Source: Rhizobiaceae bacterium (lineage in GTDB: Bacteria > Pseudomonadota > Alphaproteobacteria > Rhizobiales > Rhizobiaceae). Taken from it: DNA of 64,000 nt. The notes beneath the pieces were generated by a model. The model had not been told where the DNA came from and ran no database searches. It saw nothing but the letters and a program-made list of their open reading frames with translations. The stretch lies in assembly GCA_019635755.1 (NCBI GenBank), contig JAHBYW010000002.1:558001-622000 (forward strand). Direction: 5' to 3'. Below are positions 57,919 through 64,000 of this stretch, in pieces. The translations under genes and the position numbers were made by a program. Positions within the stretch are counted from its first letter, which is position 1. Every line of letters begins with the position of its first letter.

Positions 57919-58754
57919 TAGCGCGACATGAAAGTCGCAACCGGCATCTTCTCCATCAGCGAGCGCGTGACGCCGCCGAACAGCCATTCGCGCAGCCGCG
58001 AGTGGCTGTAGGCGCCCATCACCAGCAGGTCGGCGCCGGACTCGACGACGTGGCTCTCGATCACCGCAGCGACAGACTGGTCCCCGGATTGGTGGCTGGC
58101 GACCGAGACGTTGGCGCCGTGGCGGTCGAGCGTCGCGGCGATGTCGGTGCCGTCGGCCGTGCCGCCGGCGCGCGGCTCCGGCGGATCGACCAGCAGAATC
58201 TCGGTGCTGTCGGCCTCCAGCATGAAGGGCAGCGCGTCGAACGCCGCGCGGGCGGATTCGCGGGTGCCGTTCCAGGCCAGCGTGATCTTGGAGAAGCGGC
58301 TAAGGATCGGGCCGTCGTGCGGCACAAGCAGCAGCGGCCGGCCGGCGTCGAACAGCAGGATGTCGAGTTCGGCCACCGAGGCCGCCGTGTCCGCCGGGTC
58401 GGTCTGCGCCGCGACGATCAGGTCGACGGCGTGCGCCGAGGCCAGCGCCGAGACCGCCGTGTCGCCCGAATAGGTCTCGATCACCCGCCACTCGTGCGAG
58501 ACGCCGGTGGGGCCGATGCGTTCGGCGAAGCTCTTGCCGAGGGCATCGGCGCGCTCGCGATTTGCCGCGACCTGGCTCTCGATGAAGGCGGTGTCGGCGA
58601 AGCCGGCGGTCGGCGCGAAGGCGATCGGCATCGGCTCCGCATGGACGCCGATCACATGCGCCTCCAGGCGCTCCGCGAGCGGCAGCACGCAGTCGAGGAC
58701 GCGCGCGGCATCCTTGTCGCTCTGCACGACCGCGAGGATGGTCCTGTAGCCCAT
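57918..58754 (-). CDS. Tandem universal stress protein
   Basis: A 278-residue protein of two UspA domains. Domain 1 (1-140) begins YRTILAVVQSDKDAARVLDC and lacks a clear Gx2Gx9G(S/T) ATP loop; domain 2 (150-278) ends with GAYSHSRLREWLFGGVTRSL, the ATP-binding loop, so only domain 2 is expected to bind nucleotide. SKITLAWNGTRESARAAFDA starts domain 2. Role in stress survival is typical. Single gene. Confidence 0.92.
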   Translation of the reverse strand: MGYRTILAVVQSDKDAARVLDCVLPLAERLEAHVIGVHAEPMPIAFAPTAGFADTAFIESQVAANRERADALGKSFAERIGPTGVSHEWRVIETYSGDTAVSALASAHAVDLIVAAQTDPADTAASVAELDILLFDAGRPLLLVPHDGPILSRFSKITLAWNGTRESARAAFDALPFMLEADSTEILLVDPPEPRAGGTADGTDIAATLDRHGANVSVASHQSGDQSVAAVIESHVVESGADLLVMGAYSHSRLREWLFGGVTRSLMEKMPVATFMSR

Positions 58755-58853
58755 GGCGGTTCCTCCGGTTGGACGGCGCTGATCATATCAAGCCACGCCG
58801 GAGACGAAAGGTTCCGGGACGAGACGCCGCGTCGCGCCTCTTCCCTGCAAGGC

Positions 58854-59594
58854 TCAGGCGGGCGTGCTCAGGCTCGCCACCATCGCCGCGACGGCGGCAC
58901 GGCCAGCCTCCAGCGCCTCGGGCGTGCGGGCGCGCACGACGAGTTCGGTCCAGAACCTGCCGTCGAGATATTTCGGATAGGAGCCGATGATGGTGTCGGG
59001 GTGCGTCTTCTGGATCTCCGTCAGCGGACCTCCGATGGTGCCTTCGCCGAGCGGACACTGGACCGTCGCCGACAGCAGCTTCGCGCCGGTCTTCAGCGTC
59101 GGGACGACATTGTCCAGCATCGCCTGGAAGATCGCCGGCACGCCGGCCATCACATGGACGTTGCCGATCCGGAAACCAGGGGCCAGCGAGACCGGATTGT
59201 CGATGTGGGCGGCGCCGACTGGCATGCGGGCCATGCGCTTCCTGGCGTCGGTGAACTCGACGCCGCGGGAGGCATAGTGCGCCTCAAGCATCGCGTAGGC
59301 GCGGCCGTCATACTCGCAGGCGACGCCGAACGCCTTGGCGATGGCGTCTGCCGTGATGTCGTCATGCGTCGGGCCGATGCCGCCGGTGGTGAAGACATAG
59401 TCGTACCGGGCGCGCACAGCGTTGACCGCCGCGACGATCTCGTCCTCCTCGTCGGGGACGATGCGGACTTCCTTCAGGTCGATGCCGATGGCGGTCATGA
59501 TGTCGGCGAGATGGCCGATGTTGCGGTCCTTGGTGCGTCCGGACAGGATTTCGTCGCCGATGACCAGCATGGCTGCGGTGACGATGCCGGGCAT
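58854..59594 (-). CDS. CinA-like molybdopterin-binding domain protein
   Basis: A 246-residue protein with the CinA/MoaB MPT-binding fold: TAAMLVIGDEILSGRTKDRN, YDYVFTTGGIGPTHDDITAD and MPVGAAHIDNPVSLAPGFRI, then HVMAGVPAIFQAMLDNVVPT. It has only the N-terminal part of CinA, without the nicotinamide-nucleotide deamidase domain. In other bacteria this part acts on ADP-ribose or FAD. The start at 59594 has GGAGAG in front. The longer frame upstream is not real. Neighbours give no clue. Confidence 0.9.
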   Translation of the reverse strand: MPGIVTAAMLVIGDEILSGRTKDRNIGHLADIMTAIGIDLKEVRIVPDEEDEIVAAVNAVRARYDYVFTTGGIGPTHDDITADAIAKAFGVACEYDGRAYAMLEAHYASRGVEFTDARKRMARMPVGAAHIDNPVSLAPGFRIGNVHVMAGVPAIFQAMLDNVVPTLKTGAKLLSATVQCPLGEGTIGGPLTEIQKTHPDTIIGSYPKYLDGRFWTELVVRARTPEALEAGRAAVAAMVASLSTPA

Positions 59595-59744
59595 GGGGAC
59601 TCTCCAGAGGTCGGGGCGGCGGTTCCTTATAGTGCGCGGGCGAGGGCGGCAATGGCACAGAAGCGCCGGCCGGTGCCCACAGGATGTCCACCAGCGCCAC
59701 GACGCCTCTTTGCCCGGCGGGGCGTGCGGGGCTAAGTTCGGGGC

Positions 59745-60710
59745 ATGACAGTCCCCGCCACCCTCCTGCTCGTCCTGGCCGTGCTCATCGCCGCGCTCGC
59801 GCTCGCCGCCGGCTACGGCGTGTTCACCACGCGACGCATCTCCGCCAACGCCCAGAAGCTCGCGCCGCCACGCGGCAAGTTCGTCGAGATCGACGGCCAG
59901 CGCATCCACTATGTCGACCAGGGGGAGGGCAGGCCGATCCTGTTCATCCACGGGCTCGGCGCCCAGCTGAACCATTTCCGGCACCCGCTCTTCCCGCTGC
60001 TGCCGGGCTTCCGGCTGGTCGCGCTCGACCGGCCGGGTTCGGGCTACTCGGTGCGGTCGCGCAAGGCCAAGGCGACGCTGACCGAGCAGGCGCGGCTGGT
60101 GTCCCGCTTCATCGAGACGCTGAGCCTCGGCGAGCCGCTGGTGGTCGGCCATTCGCTGGGCGGCGCGGTGTCGCTGACGCTGGCGCTCAACCATCCCGAC
60201 CGGGTCGCCGGGCTGGCGCTGATCGCGCCGCTCACAGCGCATCGGGAAGACATCCCGCGCGAGTTCCAGGGCCTCGCCATCCGCTCCAATCTCCGCCGCT
60301 GGCTGATGGCGCAGACCGTGTCGGTGCCGCTGTCGCTGAAATACGCGCCGCAGACGCTCGACTTCGTCTTCGGGCCGCAGGCGGTGACGGCCGACTACGG
60401 GACCGAGGGGGGCGGCTGGGCGGGGCTGCAGCCCAGCCATGTCTACGCGACGGGCACGGACTTCGTCGCGCTGGAGACGGAGCTGCCGGCGATCGAGAAG
60501 CGCTACGGCGAACTCGACATTCCGGTCGGCATCCTGTTCGGGACGGCCGACCGCGTGCTGGAGTACGACCGCCACGGGCTGTCGATGCGCGACAAGGTCA
60601 AGGGGCTGGACCTCGAACTGCTGGACGGCATCGGCCACATGCCGCAGTTCGTGGAGGCGGAGAAGACGGCCGCCTTCATCCGGCGCATCGCCTCCCAGGC
60701 CTTCGGCTGA
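59745..60710 (+). CDS. Membrane-anchored alpha/beta hydrolase
   Basis: A 321-residue hydrolase with an N-terminal membrane anchor (VPATLLLVLAVLIAALALAA), oxyanion HGLG (69-72), nucleophile Ser137 in GHSLGG, acid in FGTADRVLEYDR and His298 in GIGHMPQF. It faces the periplasm or cytoplasm depending on anchor topology. Substrate unknown. Divergent from the CinA-like gene across 150 bases. Confidence 0.9.
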   Translation: MTVPATLLLVLAVLIAALALAAGYGVFTTRRISANAQKLAPPRGKFVEIDGQRIHYVDQGEGRPILFIHGLGAQLNHFRHPLFPLLPGFRLVALDRPGSGYSVRSRKAKATLTEQARLVSRFIETLSLGEPLVVGHSLGGAVSLTLALNHPDRVAGLALIAPLTAHREDIPREFQGLAIRSNLRRWLMAQTVSVPLSLKYAPQTLDFVFGPQAVTADYGTEGGGWAGLQPSHVYATGTDFVALETELPAIEKRYGELDIPVGILFGTADRVLEYDRHGLSMRDKVKGLDLELLDGIGHMPQFVEAEKTAAFIRRIASQAFG

Positions 60711-60886
60711 GGGGAAAGGTGCGGGGCGCAGCGACCAGGATGCCCGCTACTCCCAACACCCGCCGGTCCCGGCGCGCACCCCGCAGCCAAGGCGTGACAC
60801 TACAACCCGACGCGCGCCACCGTATAGTTTCCGGACGGTTAAGCCTTCACCTTAACGCTTAAGGATCGGGCGGCGGGCCGAAAGCC

Positions 60887-61201
60887 TCAGTAGGGGCAGG
60901 AATTGTGCATCCACTTGGCGTAGGACCAGCCCTCGGTCATGCCGTGGGCGATCTTGTACCAGTTGCCCTGGCGGGTGAAGATCTCGACCTTGTCGCCATT
61001 GAACAGCTCGCCGATCTTCTGCGAGTTTACGGTCGGCTTCTTGCGGATGGCAAGGAAGCCGCTGCCGGTGGCGGGATTGTAGTTGGCGGACAGGCCGAAC
61101 ACCGTGCCCTCGCAATATTGCGCCGAGACGGGCGCCGACGAGCCGAGCGCGATCGCGGCCGTGGCGGCGGCGACAAGCGGCAGGACGAACTTCTTCGACA
61201 T
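60887..61201 (-). CDS. Exported SH3-domain protein
   Basis: A 104-residue periplasmic protein: signal peptide (SKKFVLPLVAAATAAIALGS, cleavage near VSA-QY), then a bacterial SH3 (SH3b) domain with GFLAIRKKPTVNSQKIGELF and GDKVEIFTRQGNWYKIAHGM. Cys at both ends (YCEG, NSCPY) may pair. SH3b domains bind peptidoglycan or peptides; here there is no enzyme domain. Convergent with the hydrolase. Confidence 0.85.
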   Translation of the reverse strand: MSKKFVLPLVAAATAAIALGSSAPVSAQYCEGTVFGLSANYNPATGSGFLAIRKKPTVNSQKIGELFNGDKVEIFTRQGNWYKIAHGMTEGWSYAKWMHNSCPY

Positions 61202-61266
61202 GGCGATCTCCCCCTGAGGAACGCCGCGATTCTCGCCCGGGATTGGGCGGATTTGTGGTGGGCCGG

Positions 61267-62247
61267 CTATGTCAGATGCGTCGCGATCCGCGCGGCCAGG
61301 CGGGCGTTGTTCTTCACGAGCGCGATGTTGGTCTTCAGGCTTTCGCCGGCGGTGAGCTCGAGGATTGTCGCCAGCAGGAAGGGCGTCACCTTCTTTCCCG
61401 ACACGCCCGCCTTCACCGCCGCGGCCTGCGCCGCGTCGATGTAACCAGCCATTCGCGCTGGCGGGATCTCGTCGGCTTCCGGAACCGGGTTCGCCACCAG
61501 CATGCCGCCGCCGAGGCCGAGTGCGGCGCGCGTCTGGAACAGCGCGGCGATGCGCTCGGGCTGGTCGAGGCGGAGCGGGGCGGGGTAGGGCGAGGTGCGC
61601 GACCAGAACGCCGGCATCACGTCGGAGCCATAGGCGACGACCGGCACGCCGCGCGTCTCCAGCACCTCCAGCGTCTTCTCGATGTCGAGGATCGCCTTGG
61701 CGCCGGCCGATACGACGATGACCGGCGTGCGCGCCAGTTCGTCGAGGTCGGCCGAGATGTCGAAGCTCGTTTCCGCGCCCTTGTGCACGCCGCCAATGCC
61801 GCCTGTTGCGAACACCTTGATGCCGGCGAGCGCCGCCGCGATCATCGTGGCGGCCACCGTCGTGCCGCCGGTGCGGCCCTCGGTGACGGCGAAGGCGATG
61901 TCGGCGCGCGACAGCTTCATCGCGCCCTGAACCTTCGCCAGCGCCTCGCGCCCGGCATCGGAGAGCCCGATCTTCAGCCGGCCGTCGACGACGGCGATGG
62001 TCGCCGGCACCGCGCCCTCGGCGCGGATGATGGCCTCAACCTCGGCGGCCATCTCGGCGTTGGCCGGGTAGGGCATGCCGTGGGTGATGATGGTGCTTTC
62101 CAGCGCCACCACGGGCCTGCCGGCGGCGAGTGCGGCGGCGACCGGCGGATCGATGTCGGTGAAGGGAGGGGCGCTGTCGGGCGTCACGGCAAACTCGCGG
62201 TCAGGTTTGCCCGCGTCATGCCACTTGGCGCGGTCGTGGGCAATCAT
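61267..62247 (-). CDS. psuG: Pseudouridine-5'-phosphate glycosidase
   Basis: Cleaves pseudouridine 5'-phosphate to uracil and ribose 5-phosphate. VVALESTIITHGMPYPANAE, RTGGTTVAATMIAAALAGIK, KVFATGGIGGVHKGAETSFD and PVVAYGSDVMPAFW are conserved throughout the family. 326 residues from 62247; a GTG at 62187 (MTPDSAPPFT) would give 306, nearer the usual length, and is quite likely the true start. The usual partner pseudouridine kinase psuK is not next to it in this window. Confidence 0.93.
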   Translation of the reverse strand: MIAHDRAKWHDAGKPDREFAVTPDSAPPFTDIDPPVAAALAAGRPVVALESTIITHGMPYPANAEMAAEVEAIIRAEGAVPATIAVVDGRLKIGLSDAGREALAKVQGAMKLSRADIAFAVTEGRTGGTTVAATMIAAALAGIKVFATGGIGGVHKGAETSFDISADLDELARTPVIVVSAGAKAILDIEKTLEVLETRGVPVVAYGSDVMPAFWSRTSPYPAPLRLDQPERIAALFQTRAALGLGGGMLVANPVPEADEIPPARMAGYIDAAQAAAVKAGVSGKKVTPFLLATILELTAGESLKTNIALVKNNARLAARIATHLT

Positions 62248-62280
62248 CCTGCCGTATCTTGCTAGACCAGGTCACGTACC

Positions 62281-62380
62281 CCCACCCCTAACCCCTCCCC
62301 GCAAGGGGAAGGGGAACAGCGCGCGGCAGCTTACCTCCCCGTTGCGGGGAGGTTGGCGGGCGAAGCCCGCCGGTGGGGAT
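62281..62380. repeat. Hairpin repeat cluster between psuG and the ABC permease
   Basis: Three hairpins: CCCCTCCCC with GGGGAAGGGG (62292-62314), ACCTCCCC/GGGGAGGT (62333-62353) and GGCGGGC/GCCCGCC (62355-62371). Similar to other rhizobial repeats in the window. Confidence 0.75.
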
Positions 62381-62410
62381 GCTCAGCAATCGATGGAATG
62401 CTCGACCGGC

Positions 62411-63220
62411 CTATTCCCGCCTGAGATAGAGCCAGAGCGTCACCGGGGCCAGAACCGCCGTCAGCAGCGCGGGCGCCAGCAGCGCCAGCAGCACCTCCGT
62501 CAGCGTCGCGGTGCCGGCCATCAGCCCGCGCATCGCGGTGGTCATGAGCGTCACCGGGTTCACGTCGACGAAGCCGCGCAGCCAGCCCGGCATCGTCTGC
62601 GGGTCGACCATGATGTTGGACGCGAAGACGAGCGGGAACAGGAAGGTGAAGCCGAAGGTCATGACCGTGGTCGGCGTGCGCAGGATGAGGCCGAGCACGA
62701 TGAACACCCAGCCGCTGCCGAAGCCGATCGCGATCAGCAGCGCGAACGAAAGCACGACGCCGACGATGCCCGCCTCGGGCCGGTAGCCCAGGATCAGGCC
62801 GATGGTGAGAATGATCGTCGCGGCAATCAGATGGCGCAGCATGTCGCCGACCATCAGCCCGGCGAAGGGTGACAGCGACCAGATCGGCAGCGAGCGGAAG
62901 CGGTCGAACAGGCCTTTGCTCAGATCGGTCGACAGGCCCATGCCGGAATAGACGGAGTTGAACACGACCGTCTGCACGAGAATGCCCGGCAGGAAGAACT
63001 GCAAATAGTCGGCGGGCGACCCGGCCAGCGCGCCGCCGAACACGAAGGTGAACAGCAGCGTGAACATGATCGGCGTCATGACCAGGTCGAAGAGCTGCTC
63101 CGGCACGTGCTTGAACTTCAGCACCGCGCGCCAGCCGAAGACGAGGGCGTTGGAGAAGGCCGAGGGCGCCGGCGGCCGCGCCACGTGCTCCAGCCGGCCG
63201 AGAGAGGTCGCGTCCGTCAT
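62411..63220 (-). CDS. ABC-2 type permease, DrrB family
   Basis: A 269-residue inner-membrane permease with six predicted helices. The family core is VPEQLFDLVMTPIMFTLLFT, YLQFFLPGILVQTVVFNSVY and GMGLSTDLSKGLFDRFRSLP, then FASNIMVDPQTMPGWLRGFV. It resembles the daunorubicin exporter DrrB. It follows the ATPase gene with an ATGA overlap (63217-63220), so the two make one exporter. Substrate unknown. Confidence 0.93.
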   Translation of the reverse strand: MTDATSLGRLEHVARPPAPSAFSNALVFGWRAVLKFKHVPEQLFDLVMTPIMFTLLFTFVFGGALAGSPADYLQFFLPGILVQTVVFNSVYSGMGLSTDLSKGLFDRFRSLPIWSLSPFAGLMVGDMLRHLIAATIILTIGLILGYRPEAGIVGVVLSFALLIAIGFGSGWVFIVLGLILRTPTTVMTFGFTFLFPLVFASNIMVDPQTMPGWLRGFVDVNPVTLMTTAMRGLMAGTATLTEVLLALLAPALLTAVLAPVTLWLYLRRE

Positions 63221-63999
63221 GATGCGGTCTCCGTGCCCGTCTCGCGCTTGCCCGTGAGCGCGAAGAACACCTCCTCGAGGCTGGGCTGGCCCATGGAGAA
63301 GTCCGAGACCTCGATGCTGGCGGTCGTCAGCGCCGCAAGCGCGTCCTGCGCGTCCTTGGCGCTGCCGGCCATCACCGAGAGTTCCGCACCTTCGCTGCTG
63401 GTCTGCGGCTTCGCGCCGAGCTGCCGTTCGAGGATCGCGGCGGCATCGGCGACGCGCGCCGTGTCTGCCAGCGACACATGCAGGAAGCCGCTTCCGGTCG
63501 CGGCCTTCAATTCGCGGCTGGTGCCTTCGGCGATCTTCTTCCCATGATCGATCACGGCGATGCGGGCGGCGAGCTGGTCGGCTTCTTCCAGATATTGCGT
63601 GGTGAGCAGGATGGTGACGCCCGAGCCGGCCAGCCCGCGGATCATCGCCCACACGTCCTTGCGCGCGCTGGGGTCCAGTCCCGTCGTCGGCTCGTCGAGG
63701 AAGAGCACACCCGGCGTCACCACCAGAGAGGCGGCGATGTCCAGCCGGCGCCGCATGCCGCCCGAATAGTCCTTCACCTGCTTGGCGGCTGCGTCCGAAA
63801 GGCCGAAGGCGGCGAGCAGGTCGTCAGCCCGCTTTGCCGAAGCGCCGCGGAAGCCCCACAGCCTCGCCAGCAGCACGAGGTTCTCGCGGCCGGTCAGGTC
63901 CTCGTCCAGCGAGGCGAACTGGCCGGTCATGGCGATGGATGCCCGCACTTCATGCGGTGCGGTCGTCAGGTCGTGGCCCATCACGGTCGCCGTGCCGCC
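63217..63999 (-). CDS. ABC transporter ATPase, DrrA family (5' end outside window)
   Basis: Partial ATPase of the DrrA type: 260 residues seen, without Walker A. Seen are the Q-loop SIAMTGQFASLDEDLTGREN, the signature KDYSGGMRRRLDIAAS, Walker B LFLDEPTTGLDP, the H-loop-like LLTTQYLEEADQLAARIAVI and the C-terminal SDFSMGQPSLEEVFFALTG typical of DrrA. In this family the H-loop Gln (TTQY) replaces His, as seen here. Coupled to the permease downstream. Confidence 0.95.
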   Translation of the reverse strand, partial: GGTATVMGHDLTTAPHEVRASIAMTGQFASLDEDLTGRENLVLLARLWGFRGASAKRADDLLAAFGLSDAAAKQVKDYSGGMRRRLDIAASLVVTPGVLFLDEPTTGLDPSARKDVWAMIRGLAGSGVTILLTTQYLEEADQLAARIAVIDHGKKIAEGTSRELKAATGSGFLHVSLADTARVADAAAILERQLGAKPQTSSEGAELSVMAGSAKDAQDALAALTTASIEVSDFSMGQPSLEEVFFALTGKRETGTETAS

Positions 64000-64000
64000 G

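Noticed and set aside
58854-60638. 594-residue reading of the CinA-like gene
   Set aside because: The upstream 348 residues are antisense to the alpha/beta hydrolase. Only the part from 59594 matches the family and has a ribosome-binding site.

Overview
The window is a 64 kb piece of the chromosome of a GC-rich alphaproteobacterium, most likely of the order Hyphomicrobiales (Rhizobiales) near the Mesorhizobium/Phyllobacteriaceae group. This is an inference. It rests on rhizobial-type gene orders (recA-alaS-GST-icd; purC-purS-purQ-purL-bolA-grxD), alphaproteobacterial families (the ATP synthase zeta inhibitor DUF1476, BA14K, DUF1127, B12-dependent NrdJ) and many rhizobial-style palindromic intergenic repeats. 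I saw no rRNA or tRNA gene, CRISPR array, transposase, integrase or phage gene. Most of the window is housekeeping DNA with small accessory genes between.

Layout. 1-7.5 kb: 3' end of recA, alaS, two small exported proteins, and an icd-GST pair on the minus strand. 7.5-15.4 kb: TfoX-like protein, a TrmJ-type RNA methyltransferase overlapping murI, a winged-helix/hydrolase fusion coupled to an NMN-adenylyltransferase-like gene, rpsD with a structured leader, and a methyltransferase-ttcA-small Cys protein chain. 15.4-26.3 kb (mostly minus): Bcr/CflA exporter, grxD, bolA and the purine genes purL, purQ, purS and purC, interrupted by a MocR regulator, a DUF1127 gene and membrane or lipoproteins. 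26.5-32.2 kb: ATP synthase zeta inhibitor, HpaI-type aldolase, hydrolases, VOC protein, J-domain-like protein. 32.6-38 kb: a compact minus-strand operon (flavin reductase, MoxR ATPase, CoxE-like VWA protein, two XdhC-type proteins, MPT-binding/MobA-like fusion) that looks like a maturation set for molybdenum hydroxylases, with no such enzyme beside it. 38.2-41.6 kb: periplasmic binding protein, P1 (DmpA-type) peptidase, DUF2259 protein and membrane protein. 41.7-50 kb: purB, an FAH/AraD1-like gene, a solo ParB-like domain, GH25 lipoprotein, SRAP protein, YdeI, PfpI, YghU, BA14K protein. 50-55.7 kb: DUF559 nuclease-like gene set in palindromic repeats, then nrdJ with a long upstream region carrying NrdR-like boxes. 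55.7-64 kb: diguanylate cyclase, Nudix, gpt, universal stress protein, CinA-like protein, hydrolase, SH3 protein, psuG, and a DrrAB-type ABC exporter cut by the window end.

Common themes are purine metabolism (purLQSCB, gpt, nrdJ), redox and Fe-S/molybdenum cofactor handling, and tight translational coupling. Several of the couplings use an unusual TTGA stop/start overlap. Palindromic repeats sit exactly at gene ends and in one case appear to have been read through into a protein C-terminus (TrmJ homologue). I found no obvious defence or mobile system. The more novel leads are the repeat-bracketed DUF559 gene, the winged-helix/hydrolase plus NMNAT pair, the rpsD leader, the molybdenum maturation operon without a client and the repeat-extended methyltransferase.
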